Shown: positions 1 through 9,485, counted from the stretch's first letter. The stretch: DNA of 64,000 bases from Kaistia dalseonensis (GCF_030814715.1 NZ_JAUSVO010000001.1:868001-932000), one strand, 5' to 3'. Notes: a model not told the origin generated them from the sequence alone. Program-made: numbers and translations.

Positions 1-408
1 GACACCGGCGGGGCCGGGCGGTCCGATATAGACACGGCCGGCAGCCGTCTTGACGAAGACTTCCGATGGCTGGGTCTGGTCGGCGAGATACATCATGACA
101 CCGCCCGTCGGGCCTTTGGTGATGATGTAGGGATTGTTGCAGAAGCGCCGTGCTTCCTCCGTTGTCCGCGCGAGGTCCGCCTCGTTGCGGAAGGAGCCGA
201 GACCCCATTTGCCGACCAGTTCGTCGGAGGTGATGACGGGGACAGGGGGCGCGGCCGGCACGAGTTGCGGGGTGGCGAGATCGTTCACGCCGGATGTGCA
301 CGCTGCGAGCGCCAGAAGCACCGCAAAGCCAGCCGGCGCCACGATGCGCCTGAGCACGGTGGTCTTCGTCCGAATGAGTTCCTCGGCCGCCGAGACAGTT
401 CGTTCCAT
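1..408 (-). CDS. Partial gene: exported lipoprotein of unknown function (3' end cut by window)
   Basis: The first 136 codons are visible; the C-terminal part lies outside the window. The product starts with a basic stretch, then a hydrophobic segment ending in the lipobox LALAAC, so Cys37 should be lipidated after signal peptidase II cleavage and the protein anchored in a membrane. The mature part carries the phrase DELVGKWGLGSF, like small alphaproteobacterial outer-membrane or periplasmic lipoproteins, but I do not recognise a family with a known role. The start ATG at 408 has a good GGGAGG ribosome site a few bases upstream. Exported lipoprotein is well supported; function unknown. Confidence 0.75.
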   Translation of the reverse strand, partial: MERTVSAAEELIRTKTTVLRRIVAPAGFAVLLALAACTSGVNDLATPQLVPAAPPVPVITSDELVGKWGLGSFRNEADLARTTEEARRFCNNPYIITKGPTGGVMMYLADQTQPSEVFVKTAAGRVYIGPPGPAGV

Positions 409-600
409 CCGTTTCCCTCCCGCGGGTACATCACGCTTGACGCGCGATCCCGTACGGCTCGTTGGCCGTCAGCGGATTGCGATACCGGGGCGCATGATGA
501 AGAGGGGCGCGCGCAAACGCAACTGTCTCACGCGAGCTGGAGAGCGGCCGCCTCCCTGGCGCGCATTCCCCCTCTCTGCGGCAGCGTGGTAGGCTACAGC

Positions 601-1179
601 ATGATGTCGCCTGCCTCCGCCCTGTTTGATACGGCCATCGGAGCCTGCGCCCTTGCCTGGCGGGGCGATGCCGTGATCGCCGTGCAACTTCCCGAATCAA
701 GCCCCGCCGCGACGCTGGCCTTGCTCGGCGAACGCTGCGGGGCGAAAGAGGGTCTGCCGCCGGATCCGGTTGCCGAGGCGACCATGGCGATGCGCGCCCT
801 GCTCGACGGCGAGCCGGTCGATCTCTCCTTCATCAGGATCGATCTCGGCGACGCGCCAGACTTTGCCCGTGCTGTCTACAGCGTGACGCAGGCCATTCCG
901 CCGGGCGAAACGATGACTTATGGCCAGATCGCGAAGCAGATCGGCCATGCGGGCGAGGCACGCGCGGTCGGCCAGGCGCTCGGTCGCAATCCCGTGCCCA
1001 TCATCGTGCCGTGTCACCGTGTTCTCGGCAGCAATGGCAAGGTCGGCGGGTTCTCGGCCAATGGCGGCGTCGCAACCAAGCTCCGCATGCTCACCCTCGA
1101 ACGCGCCCGCACGAGCAACCAGCCGACGCTGTTCGCCGGCGCCGACTGGCCGCTGCAATCGGGGCAAGTGCGCCGTTAG
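601..1179 (+). CDS. ogt: Methylated-DNA--protein-cysteine S-methyltransferase
   Basis: A 192-residue suicide repair protein that moves the alkyl group from O6-alkylguanine to its own cysteine. The signature IVPCHRV is present with the acceptor Cys at residue 138, preceded by the conserved helix-turn-helix region (TYGQIAKQIG, residues 106-115) and RAVGQALGRNP. An N-terminal ribonuclease-like domain fits residues 1-90, so this is the Ogt/AdaB form without an Ada regulatory domain. The open frame extends much further upstream, but similarity begins at the tandem ATGATG at 601-606. It ends convergently with the next gene, the two stop codons overlapping by about four bases. Family assignment is firm. 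Confidence 0.88.
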   Translation: MMSPASALFDTAIGACALAWRGDAVIAVQLPESSPAATLALLGERCGAKEGLPPDPVAEATMAMRALLDGEPVDLSFIRIDLGDAPDFARAVYSVTQAIPPGETMTYGQIAKQIGHAGEARAVGQALGRNPVPIIVPCHRVLGSNGKVGGFSANGGVATKLRMLTLERARTSNQPTLFAGADWPLQSGQVRR

Positions 1180-2108
1180 GCGAGCGGGCCGAGCGCGGCT
1201 TCGATCTCGGCGCGGCGCGGTTCCAGGAAGGCCGGCAGCTTCAGCGCCTCGCCAAGCGTCGCGCGTGGCTCGTCGACGTCAAAGCCGGGAACATCGGTGG
1301 CGATTTCGAACAGGACATGGCCGGGCTCGCGGAAATAGACCGAACGGAAATAGTTGCGGTCCTTCTGTTCCGTGGTGCGGATGCCGTGGTCGCGAACCAG
1401 CTTTTCGACCATCGCCGCCTCAGCCGCATCGTCTGCGGCGCGAAAGGCGAGGTGGTGGATCGAGCCGGTGCCGAACTTGCCGGGCGGAAAGTCTCCGACG
1501 GTCCTGATATCAACGACGCCACCGATCGTCGTGCCTTTGGCGCGATAACGAACGGTCGTGTCCTCGCGACCGTCTTCGGCAAAGCCGAGCACGTCGGTCA
1601 GGATGGCGCCTGTGGGTCCGCCGTCGCGTTCCAGAAGCGTGACGCTGTGGAGCCCGCGCACTGCGTGATCCACGGCGATGTCATTGCCCGCCCAGGCTGG
1701 CTCTGCCTCGATGCCGGGGACGCCGATGAGTGCCAGGTGCATGCCGTCGGGATCGCGAAAGGTGAGAACGGTCTCGCCGAAGCGCTTGCTGAGGCCGTCA
1801 TGATCGACACCCTTTTCCAGGAACCGATGGGCCCAGAAACCGATAGCAGCCGCCGGCGCGCGTAGAGCGATTTCCTGCGTCTCGCCGGGTCCAACCCGGC
1901 CCTGCGCCGCATGCGCCCAGGGAAAGAACGTGACGATCGTTCCGGGTTGACCCACTTCGTCTCCGTAATACAGGTGATAAGTCCCTGGATCGTCGAAGTT
2001 GACGGTCTTCTTCACGAGACGAAGTCCCAGCACGGCGCTGTAGAAATCGAGGTTGCGGGGCGCGGGACCAGAGACCGCGGTGACGTGGTGAATTCCGGCG
2101 TGCGACAT
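1176..2108 (-). CDS. VOC-family ring-cleaving dioxygenase (MhqO/LinE-like)
   Basis: A 310-residue protein with two vicinal-oxygen-chelate modules. It opens with IHHVTAVSG (metal-ligand His near residue 8), has a second-module HHLAF and a C-terminal LFEIATD carrying the expected Glu ligand. This pattern matches hydroquinone or catechol ring-cleaving dioxygenases such as MhqO and PcpA/LinE, and related proteins linked to quinone or thiol stress. The start at 2108 is chosen because an AAGGGGA ribosome site precedes it; an in-frame ATG seven codons upstream lacks one. The gene follows a stress-related Usp/P-type ATPase pair on the same strand after about 100 bases. Substrate cannot be read from sequence. 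Confidence 0.82.
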   Translation of the reverse strand: MSHAGIHHVTAVSGPAPRNLDFYSAVLGLRLVKKTVNFDDPGTYHLYYGDEVGQPGTIVTFFPWAHAAQGRVGPGETQEIALRAPAAAIGFWAHRFLEKGVDHDGLSKRFGETVLTFRDPDGMHLALIGVPGIEAEPAWAGNDIAVDHAVRGLHSVTLLERDGGPTGAILTDVLGFAEDGREDTTVRYRAKGTTIGGVVDIRTVGDFPPGKFGTGSIHHLAFRAADDAAEAAMVEKLVRDHGIRTTEQKDRNYFRSVYFREPGHVLFEIATDVPGFDVDEPRATLGEALKLPAFLEPRRAEIEAALGPLA

Positions 2109-2214
2109 TGGATCGTCCCCTTCGCGCATTGATCGTCAAGTACGCAAAGCTAGCCAATGTGGGCCTGCCCGTCTTGCTCGATTCCACGGTCGATTGCACC
2201 AACCGAAACGAGCG

Positions 2215-3096
2215 TCACTCCGTTGTCGCCGGTACCACAAGGGTGTCGCAGGTGAGATCGGTGACGAGTGCCTCGCCGGTGCCGCCGATCAGAAGATCGA
2301 GAACGAAGCCGCGACTCTGCGCGCCGATGACGACCAAATCCACATTCCGGGCCTCGGCAAAAGCCGGGATGAGTTCGCTCGGTGGCCCGTATTCCGTCAT
2401 GACGCCTATGCGCCTGTCGTTCAGCGCGCTTGCGGCGACAAAATGAGCTGTGTCGGCGTCGGCTTGCGTCCGATAGGCCTCGCGAAGGCGGCGCGCGTCG
2501 TCCGACAGGCCGGCAAAAGGCACGTCATAGGCGTTGAACAGCGTAAGCGGCGCATCGAACCAGTCGGCCGCGAGCCGCAGGGCCGTACGCGAAGCTTCCG
2601 ATAGATTGGTGCCGACCACGATGTTGCGATAGGTGCCACGCGGGCGCGCCTTGACGATCAGCACGGGCAGCGATGAACGCCTCATCAGGCGCTGCACCGT
2701 ATCGCCGACGAATACGCGGCCGAGCGGTTCGTCACGCGCAACGCCGAGAACGATGAGGTCGGCACGGAACGACTGGGCGACTTGAAGGATCGTCTCGGTC
2801 GGGTCGCCTTCCTGGACAAGGATCGTGATGTCGAGATCGCTAGCATCGTCTCCGAGTGCCTCGTGCAGCCTCTGCCGCGCGACGCGGAGGGGGTCGAGCG
2901 GCTTGTGCCACTCCGGCAGGTGGCGCGCCGCATACCAGCCCCGGATCATCTCCGCGGATTCGATGACATGCAGAACGGCGAGTTCGGCATGCCATGTGCG
3001 TGCGAGACCGACGGCGCGATCAAGCGCCCGATCGCAGCGCGCACTGAGGTCGGTCGCGATCAGGATCCGCTTCGGCGTGACGATGCTGTCGTTCAT
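2215..3096 (-). CDS. Universal stress protein with two tandem UspA domains
   Basis: A 293-residue cytoplasmic protein made of two Usp domains, about residues 8-150 and 155-293. Domain 1 begins RILIATDLS and ends PVLIVK; domain 2 begins NIVVGTNLS and contains VVIGAQSRGF followed by GGTGEAL and CDTLVVP, the ATP-binding loop of Usp folds. Its ATG overlaps the stop codon of the upstream P-type ATPase gene (ATGA), so the two are translationally coupled. Usp genes next to P-type ATPase and alcohol dehydrogenase genes are typical of oxygen-limitation regulons in alphaproteobacteria; that link is inferred here. Confidence 0.9.
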   Translation of the reverse strand: MNDSIVTPKRILIATDLSARCDRALDRAVGLARTWHAELAVLHVIESAEMIRGWYAARHLPEWHKPLDPLRVARQRLHEALGDDASDLDITILVQEGDPTETILQVAQSFRADLIVLGVARDEPLGRVFVGDTVQRLMRRSSLPVLIVKARPRGTYRNIVVGTNLSEASRTALRLAADWFDAPLTLFNAYDVPFAGLSDDARRLREAYRTQADADTAHFVAASALNDRRIGVMTEYGPPSELIPAFAEARNVDLVVIGAQSRGFVLDLLIGGTGEALVTDLTCDTLVVPATTE

Positions 3097-5879
3097 GGCT
3101 TCACACTCCCAAGGTTTGTCTCTCCCTGGCGCAGGCTGGAACGGCTCTGGCCGAGCAGGTCGAAGCGTCGCAGCAGCGCCTTTTCGGTTTCGAGGATCAC
3201 CATCAGCACCACACCCACCGCGATGATCACGACACCATCGAGCAGGGCGATCGGCCGTGTGTCGAAGATCTGGTTCATGATCGGGAGATAGGTGAAGGCC
3301 AGCTGCGCAAGGACTACGATCGACACGGCCAACAGGACGGCCGGTGTGCCCAGGACTCCGCGCCAGGTGATCGACGTCATGTGCAGGTAGCGCACGTTGA
3401 AGAGGTAGAAAATCTCCAGCACCACGATCGTGTTGACCACGATCGTGCGGGCTGTCGCGAGATCATACCCTCGCCAGAAGGCGTAGCTGAACATGGCGAG
3501 CGACGCGCCGAGGAAGAGAACCGAGACGAAGCCGATCCGCCAGAGCATGAAGGGGGTCAGCAGCGCGGCGTCAGACCGGCGGGGAGGGCGGCTCATGACG
3601 CCGGGCTCTGATGGCTCAAAGGCGAGGACCAGGCCGAGCGTGATGGTCAGAAGCAGGTTGATCCAGAGAATCTGCACGGGTGACATCGGCATGGTGAAGC
3701 CGACGATGATCGCTGCGATCACCGCGAGCACCTCGCCGCCATTGGTCGGCAGCGTCCATGCGATCATCTTGCGAATGTTGTCATAGACGGTCCGGCCTTC
3801 CTGCACGGCGGCGACGATCGAGGCGAAATTGTCGTCGAGCAGAACGATCTCGGACGCCTCCTTGGCAGCCTCCGTGCCCTTTCTGCCCATGGCGATACCG
3901 ACATCGGCCTGGCGCAGCGACGGGGCGTCGTTGACGCCGTCGCCGGTCATGGCAACGACCGCACCGCTGCTCTGCAGCGCGCGCACGATCCTCAGCTTGT
4001 GCTCCGGGCTCGTGCGCGCAAAGACGCTCGTTCGCTCGGCCAGCGGGATGAGGTCGGCATCCGAGAGGGTATCCAGCATCGCTCCCGTGACGACCGTGGG
4101 ATTGTCGGCGAGATTGAGCTGGCGGGCGATTGCGCCGGCGGTCGCGCCGTGATCGCCTGTGATCATTTTCACCGCGATCCCGGCGCTATGGCATTCGGCA
4201 ATCGCCGCGATGGCCTCCGCACGCGGGGGATCGATGAAGCTCACCAGGCCGACAAGGTTCAATCCTCCGTCGAGATCCGCGAAGGAAAGTTGGTGCGTTG
4301 CGGGCACATCGACGCGTTTGGTGGCAAAGCCGAGGAGCCGTTCGCCCTGCGAGGCGGCAGCTGAAATTCGTTCAAGCCAGCGTCCGGCTTCTCCGGTTGC
4401 ATGCTCCGTCGCGTCGATGCCGCACATGGCGAGGACACGCTCGGGCGCACCCTTGACGATGATGATGGAACGGCCTTCCGGATCGCGGTGAAGCGTTGCC
4501 ATGAAGCGGTGAGCGGCATCGAACGGGATCTCGTCGAGCCGCGGCCATTCCGAGCGGAGCGCCAGAGAGTCGAGCCCGGCCTTCATGGCGAGCGTGATCA
4601 GGGCGCCTTCCATCGGATCGCCTTCGACGCGCCAGTGGCCGTCCGTATCGTGCAGATGGGCGTCGTTGCAAAGCAACCCTGACCGGACGAGCATCAAGGC
4701 ATCGTCGCCGATAGCATGGCTCGGCGATTCCGCATCGCCTATCCGGCGGATTGCTCCCGCCGGCGCGTAACCGGCGCCGTCTACGGAGAAGTCGGCTTCC
4801 GGCGTGATGAGACGCCTTGCCGTCATCTCGTTGCGCGTCAAAGTGCCGGTCTTGTCGGAGCAGATCACCGAGGTCGCGCCCAATGTCTCGACGGCCGGCA
4901 GCCTGCGGACGATCGCGTTCCGCCGGGCCATGCGGCGAACACCGATGGCGAGCGTGATGGTGATGACCGCCGGCAGGCCTTCGGGAACGACGCCGACCGC
5001 AAGCGCGACCACGACCATCAAGGCCTCGGTCCAACCATAGTCACGCAGAAGCACGGCGAAGGCGAAAAGCAGGACCGATGCGATGATCGCGGTCCAGGTG
5101 AAGCGGCGACCGAACTCGTTGATCTGACGCAGGAGCGGTGTTGCCAGCGGTTCTATGCTTGAGAGCATGCGGCCGATCCGGCCGATCTCGGTGTGGGTGC
5201 CGGTGGCAACGACGAGGCCCGATCCCTGACCCGTCGAGACCATGGTGCCGGAGAAGGCCATGGAATGTCGGTCGCCGAGCGGCGCATCGGGCCGCACCGG
5301 ATCCTCATTCTTCTCGGACGCGACGGATTCGCCCGTCAGCGCGGCTTCGTCGATGTGAAGATTGCGGGCCCGATTGAGGCGGAGATCGGCGGGGACACGG
5401 TCGCCCGCTTCAAGCAGCACGAGGTCGCCCGGCACGAGATTCTCGGCGGTCACGCTGCTGCGCCGTCCGTCCCGGATGACGTTGGCGCGCGGCGAGATCA
5501 TGTTGCGGATGGCTGAGAGAGCCTCCTCCGCCTTGCCTTCCTGCACGAAGCCGACGATCGCATTGATGAGGACCACGGCCACGATCACCGCCGCATCGAC
5601 GTGATGACCGAGCAGAAGAGCCGCCAGGGCGCCGGCGAGCAGGAAATAGATGATGGTGCTGTCAAACTGAGCGAGGAAGCGCAGGAGAGGGTGCTGCTGA
5701 ACGGCCTGCGGCAGGGCATTGGGACCGTGACGTCTCAGCCGCTCCTCGGCTTCGGAGCTCGTGAGGCCCGCTTCCGTTACATGGAGGCGCCGCGCCACGT
5801 CTTGAGGCGGATGGGCATGCCAGTCGTCGGCAACAGGATACGGGTCGACGCGAGGCGTCGGCTGTCGATTGCTCGTCAT
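3093..5879 (-). CDS. Cation-transporting P-type ATPase (P2-like, unusual M6)
   Basis: A 928-residue integral membrane pump. Visible motifs: TGES (residues 182-185, actuator domain), PEGLP in M4 (about 299-303), phosphorylated Asp in SDKTGTLT (Asp342), MITGD and GDGVNDAP in the HAD domain, then a C-terminal helix bundle. The overall order matches P2 ATPases such as SERCA and PMR1. The M5 TNGGE keeps the Asn and Glu of the calcium site, but M6 reads WINLLLTITLG where SERCA has WVNLVTDG, so the Thr and Asp ligands are replaced; the ion is therefore uncertain. The start at 5879 is preceded by GAGAGG. It overlaps usp by four bases. Confidence 0.88.
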   Translation of the reverse strand: MTSNRQPTPRVDPYPVADDWHAHPPQDVARRLHVTEAGLTSSEAEERLRRHGPNALPQAVQQHPLLRFLAQFDSTIIYFLLAGALAALLLGHHVDAAVIVAVVLINAIVGFVQEGKAEEALSAIRNMISPRANVIRDGRRSSVTAENLVPGDLVLLEAGDRVPADLRLNRARNLHIDEAALTGESVASEKNEDPVRPDAPLGDRHSMAFSGTMVSTGQGSGLVVATGTHTEIGRIGRMLSSIEPLATPLLRQINEFGRRFTWTAIIASVLLFAFAVLLRDYGWTEALMVVVALAVGVVPEGLPAVITITLAIGVRRMARRNAIVRRLPAVETLGATSVICSDKTGTLTRNEMTARRLITPEADFSVDGAGYAPAGAIRRIGDAESPSHAIGDDALMLVRSGLLCNDAHLHDTDGHWRVEGDPMEGALITLAMKAGLDSLALRSEWPRLDEIPFDAAHRFMATLHRDPEGRSIIIVKGAPERVLAMCGIDATEHATGEAGRWLERISAAASQGERLLGFATKRVDVPATHQLSFADLDGGLNLVGLVSFIDPPRAEAIAAIAECHSAGIAVKMITGDHGATAGAIARQLNLADNPTVVTGAMLDTLSDADLIPLAERTSVFARTSPEHKLRIVRALQSSGAVVAMTGDGVNDAPSLRQADVGIAMGRKGTEAAKEASEIVLLDDNFASIVAAVQEGRTVYDNIRKMIAWTLPTNGGEVLAVIAAIIVGFTMPMSPVQILWINLLLTITLGLVLAFEPSEPGVMSRPPRRSDAALLTPFMLWRIGFVSVLFLGASLAMFSYAFWRGYDLATARTIVVNTIVVLEIFYLFNVRYLHMTSITWRGVLGTPAVLLAVSIVVLAQLAFTYLPIMNQIFDTRPIALLDGVVIIAVGVVLMVILETEKALLRRFDLLGQSRSSLRQGETNLGSVKP

Positions 5880-6066
5880 CAGTCCTCTCGGGCGGTAAAG
5901 GATACACCTCGGTTCTGGAGCGCTCGGCTCCTTTGCGCGGCACAATGCGGTCGGCCGTCGAAAGCGCCGGAGCGCAGGTCATCACCAAGCCTGAAGCCGG
6001 TGGCGGCCCGCGTTCGGCAATCCCGGTGCGGCCGACCAGCCTGCACCCGTGGCACGCAGCCTGCGT

Positions 6067-7095
6067 TCAGGCGTTCAGATCGAGGACGACGCGGCCTTCG
6101 ATCTGGCCCTTGTGCATGCGGCTGAAGATGTCGTTGATGTTCTCGAGCTTGTCCGCCGTGACGGTCGCCTTGACCTTGCCTGCAGCGGCGAAGTCGAGCG
6201 CTTCCTGCAGATCGAGGCGCGTTCCGACGATCGATCCGCGAACCGTGACGCCGGAAAGGACCATGTCGAAGATCGGCAGCGGGAAGGAACCAGGAGGCAG
6301 GCCGTTCAGCGAGACGGTGCCGCCGCGGCCGACCATGCCGAGCGCCTGTTCGAAGGCCTTGGTCGATACGGCGGTGACCAGCACGCCATTGGCGCCGCCG
6401 ATCTCCTTCTTGACCACGGCGGCTGGGTCTTCCTTCAGCGCGTTGATCGTGAAATCGGCGCCGAGACGGCGGGCGAGTTCGAGCTTGTCGTCGCCGACAT
6501 CGACGGCCACGACATTGAGACCCATGGCCTTCGCATATTGGACAGCGACATGGCCGAGGCCGCCAATGCCTGAGATCACCACCCAGTCGCCGGGCTTGGT
6601 ATCCGTGACCTTGAGGCCCTTATAGACGGTCACGCCGGCGCACAGGATCGGTGCAATGTCGAGGAAGCTGACATTGTCCGGCAGGTGCCCGACGAAATTT
6701 GGATCGGCGACGACGTACTGGGCAAAGCCGCCATTCACCGAATAGCCGGTGTTCTGCTGCGATTCGCACAGCGTTTCCCATCCGCCCAGGCAGTGCTTGC
6801 AATGGCCGCAGGCGGTGTAGAGCCACGGCACGCCAACGCGGTCGCCTTCCTTGACATGCTTGACGCCAGCACCGACGCCCGAAACGTAGCCCACGCCTTC
6901 ATGGCCCGGGATGAAGGGGGGATTGGGCTTGACCGGCCAGTCGCCTTCGGCTGCATGCAGATCGGTATGGCAGACACCTGATGCCTCGATCTTGACCTGG
7001 ATCTGGCCATAGCCTGGCTCGGGCACCGGGACTTCATCGATGGTGAGCTTCTCGCCGAACGCGCGTACGACCGCAGCCTTCATCGTCTTCGCCAT
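6067..7095 (-). CDS. adhP: Zinc-dependent alcohol dehydrogenase
   Basis: A 342-residue medium-chain dehydrogenase of the AdhP type, interconverting primary alcohols and aldehydes with NAD. Catalytic zinc ligands are visible as Cys42 (GVCHTD), His65 (GHEGVG) and Cys152; the structural zinc lobe has Cys96, 99, 102 and 110; the Rossmann motif GIGGLG is at 176-181. The start at 7095 has a GGAG site six bases upstream; the open frame runs further up without similarity. A TTGAC-N4-ATCAA box (7257-7270) lies about 160 bases upstream, suggesting FNR/FixK-type control and a fermentative or redox-balancing role under low oxygen. The family call is firm. Confidence 0.9.
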   Translation of the reverse strand: MAKTMKAAVVRAFGEKLTIDEVPVPEPGYGQIQVKIEASGVCHTDLHAAEGDWPVKPNPPFIPGHEGVGYVSGVGAGVKHVKEGDRVGVPWLYTACGHCKHCLGGWETLCESQQNTGYSVNGGFAQYVVADPNFVGHLPDNVSFLDIAPILCAGVTVYKGLKVTDTKPGDWVVISGIGGLGHVAVQYAKAMGLNVVAVDVGDDKLELARRLGADFTINALKEDPAAVVKKEIGGANGVLVTAVSTKAFEQALGMVGRGGTVSLNGLPPGSFPLPIFDMVLSGVTVRGSIVGTRLDLQEALDFAAAGKVKATVTADKLENINDIFSRMHKGQIEGRVVLDLNA

Positions 7096-7256
7096 TACCG
7101 TCTCCATTTCCCGGATTGAGGCTGTCCCGACATAGCCGCGCTGTGCACGTCGACGAGAAAAGCCGCGTTTGCCAAACCAGATGTCTCGCTCCGTGCCTGC
7201 TCGCGACCGAAGGAGACTGCCTTGTTTCAAGGTGACCTGCCGGCGCGTCATTCGCC

Positions 7257-7270
7257 TTGACGTGGATCAA
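7257..7270. promoter_or_regulatory. FNR/FixK-type box upstream of adhP
   Basis: The sequence TTGACGTGGATCAA matches the FNR/FixK consensus TTGAT-N4-ATCAA with one departure. It lies between adhP and the end of the esterase gene, in a position from which only adhP (reading leftwards) is likely to be controlled. The match is read directly; binding is inferred. Confidence 0.5.
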
Positions 7271-7310
7271 GGGTGGAACTGCTCCAGCGATCTGGCCTGT
7301 TTCCGGGGCT

Positions 7311-8039
7311 TCAGACGTAGAGAGCCGCCATCTTTCGCCAAGCACCGGCGCGATGGGCGCGGCCGTCCCAGACGTGCAGTTGATGGCGGATATTCTTCTC
7401 TTCGAGGAGGCGACTGAGATGGCGATTATTGTCGAGGAAGGGATCGGCCTTCCCGATCACCAGGACGATGTCCGTTCGGCGCAGCTCATCGAGCCGCCAT
7501 GGGCAGTTCAGCTTGGGCAGGAAATGCGTCGGAGTATGGAAATAGACGTCGTCGCCGTAGTAGCCGTCCAGCAGATCATCGAAGCATTCCACCCGCATCG
7601 TCAGGTCATAGCGTCCGGAGAAGGCGACGAGCTTCTGGAACAGATGCGGATGTCTGAAGACGAGGCTGGCGGCCTGGAAGGCGCCGAGGCTGCAGCCCAT
7701 CGCGATCGTGCAGTCATGTGGGTTGGTTTTCGCCATCAGCGGGAGCACCTCGTTGAGGATGTACTCCTCGAACGCGGCGTGGCGGCGGATGCGATCGGCC
7801 GGATGGCGACCCTTGTTGTAGAAGGTCTCCCGGGCGAGGCCTTCGATGCAATAGAGCTGCAATTGGCCGGCATCGACCTTTTCGCCGAGGTTCGCGACGA
7901 TGTCGAGCTTCTCATATTCCCAGAACCCGCCATCGCGGGTCGGGAACATCAGCACCTTGGCGCCGGCATGGCCGAAGATCAGCAGCTCCATGTCCCGATG
8001 GAGCCGAGGACTGTGCCAGCTTCGATGATCCCGCCTCAT
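7311..8039 (-). CDS. Putative esterase, alpha/beta hydrolase (COG4947-like)
   Basis: A 242-residue protein with a serine-hydrolase nucleophile elbow GCSLG (Ser117) after a hydrophobic strand, and a late GKADPF segment that may hold the acid residue. The architecture resembles the esterase D / putative esterase group (COG4947). No signal peptide is evident, so it is probably cytoplasmic. Its start codon overlaps the stop codon of the upstream hydrolase by four bases, so the two form an operon. The substrate is unknown; the pairing suggests they act on the same ester or in succession. Confidence 0.78.
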   Translation of the reverse strand: MRRDHRSWHSPRLHRDMELLIFGHAGAKVLMFPTRDGGFWEYEKLDIVANLGEKVDAGQLQLYCIEGLARETFYNKGRHPADRIRRHAAFEEYILNEVLPLMAKTNPHDCTIAMGCSLGAFQAASLVFRHPHLFQKLVAFSGRYDLTMRVECFDDLLDGYYGDDVYFHTPTHFLPKLNCPWRLDELRRTDIVLVIGKADPFLDNNRHLSRLLEEKNIRHQLHVWDGRAHRAGAWRKMAALYV

Positions 8040-9001
8040 GTCACCCCGAAAAACTGCCTGACCCTTTCTGTGAGGAACGCTTGCTGTTCCTCACTTCCCG
8101 GATATTCGAAGTGGCCTGCATCGAGGATGACGGTTTCATGATGAGTTGATGTCGGCAGGGCATTGGCGATCGAAAACTGGCAGGGTGGCGCCACCGCAGG
8201 ATCAAACTGGGCGACGGCCATGAGCATGGGTATCCGGATGCGCCGCGCCGCCGTTGCTGCATCGAAGAAGCGGAGTGTCTCGATCACGCCCGGATGCGTT
8301 TTCAGATAGGCTTGGACTGAATGGCCGCTGCCCAGCGTCGGCAGCGAAAGCCAGAGCGGCACGTTGCCGAAGGTCGGCACGACCAGATTGCCGCGATCGA
8401 TGCGTGCGTCGTAGGGGATGGCGAGCGCGCCGATGCCGCCGCCGAAGCTCGCGCCGCTATAGCCGATCCGTCCGTCGATCTCGGGATAGAGCTCGGTCAG
8501 GACGGAAACGGCCAGCCACAGATCCTCGACGCATCCACCCAGAATGTACCGGTCGAGCTTGTCGATGTCATACAGGACATGCCCGGCGGCTTCGCTGGGG
8601 ATCGGCGGGCGCTGGCTGCGCGAAAGCCCACGGAAGCAGGGAAACAGCACGGCCGTCTCCGCGACCGGAATGCTGAAATCGGGCGTGTCGCGCCCGCCAT
8701 AGCCATGACCGACGACAAGGCCACGCTTGATCGTCCCGTTGCGCGGCAACAGGAGCCACCCGCCGATGGCGAAATCGTCGGTCGAGCGATAGCTGATGTC
8801 GTAGGTCTCCCAGTCCGGATGGCTGGACTGGCTTGCGGAGAGCTTTGGCTGTGGGTCTAGGCTGCGGCCGGCGACATAGCGCGTGCGCCAGAAATCATCG
8901 AATCCGGGCGGTCCTTCGGGTGGTCTGATCGCCAGGAGCTCCTCGACGCCGAAACCATAGGTCGGATCGAAATCGAAGGGGTATTCGGTCGGAATTGACA
9001 T
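8036..9001 (-). CDS. Acetylxylan-esterase-like alpha/beta hydrolase
   Basis: A 321-residue serine hydrolase resembling the AXE1/cephalosporin-C deacetylase group (PF05448). Seen are the early PPGFDDFWR segment, the oxyanion-region HGYGGR, the nucleophile elbow GASFGG (Ser185), FDPAVAPPCQF with the probable catalytic Asp, and GHFEYPG with the catalytic His. No secretion signal. The start at 9001 is chosen because the match to the family begins there; the upstream extension of 14 codons is not family-like. It is translationally coupled to the downstream esterase. It likely deacetylates a sugar or small ester, but the substrate is not deducible. Confidence 0.82.
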   Translation of the reverse strand: MSIPTEYPFDFDPTYGFGVEELLAIRPPEGPPGFDDFWRTRYVAGRSLDPQPKLSASQSSHPDWETYDISYRSTDDFAIGGWLLLPRNGTIKRGLVVGHGYGGRDTPDFSIPVAETAVLFPCFRGLSRSQRPPIPSEAAGHVLYDIDKLDRYILGGCVEDLWLAVSVLTELYPEIDGRIGYSGASFGGGIGALAIPYDARIDRGNLVVPTFGNVPLWLSLPTLGSGHSVQAYLKTHPGVIETLRFFDAATAARRIRIPMLMAVAQFDPAVAPPCQFSIANALPTSTHHETVILDAGHFEYPGSEEQQAFLTERVRQFFGVT

Positions 9002-9410
9002 GGCGCACGTCTCTCGGACGGGGAGGATCGGCAAAGCCGGCACTGCATCCGTCGGGGAATCGCAATCCAGCTGCCGCCCATCCTAGTGCGTTTCCGAGCG
9101 AAGCGGGCACCGGCTCGCGTGAAGGAAGCGCGACAAATCAAATAGATAGATCATCTCGTCGTTTCCATGAAACGATGAAATGATCCAGCTGTTTCCACCG
9201 ACGGCGCTGCGCCAAGCCGGGCGCATTCTTTCGCGGAAAAGGGCAGGATATTGCCGGTTGCCGGCCATTGAGAGTTGGCGGCACACCGAGGCGCCATGCC
9301 GAACAGCCTGAGCTGCTGGCGGCCGCGCATCGAGGGCAGCGGACAAGACGATCCTCACCTGGCTGTTCTCCAGGATCTCGGTTCTTGCCGGCGCTGAACG
9401 AAAAGGAAGA
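9002..9410. other. Intergenic region, no gene seen, contains a dispersed repeat
   Basis: About 400 bases between the hydrolase start and tRNA-Glu. The part nearest the hydrolase gene holds an intergenic repeat element (see 9084-9185). The remaining 220 bases have no convincing reading frame: an antisense open frame of 91 codons runs into the repeat and shows no family features. Confidence 0.5.
9084..9185 (-). repeat. Palindromic intergenic repeat element, copy 1
   Basis: Read on the minus strand this is a diverged copy of the element at 34666-34769: an imperfect hairpin (arms around GATCATCTCGTCGTTTCC / GAAACGATGAAATGATC), then ATCTATTTG, TCCTTCACGCGA and CCGGTGCCC. Such palindromic elements are common between genes in Hyphomicrobiales. 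It lies upstream of the acetylxylan-esterase-like gene. Confidence 0.75.
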
Positions 9411-9485
9411 TGGCGCGCCCTAGGGGAATCGAACCCCTCTCTCCACCGTGAAAGGGTGGCGTCCTGACCGATAGACGAAGGGCGC
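9411..9485 (-). tRNA. tRNA-Glu (TTC)
   Basis: A cloverleaf folds from position 9485 leftwards. The acceptor stem GCGCCCT pairs with AGGGCGC, the anticodon arm CCACC-CTTTCAC-GGTGG gives anticodon TTC, and the T arm is AGGGG-TTCGATT-CCCCT. A discriminator G and an encoded CCA end (9411-9413) follow. Confidence 0.95.
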
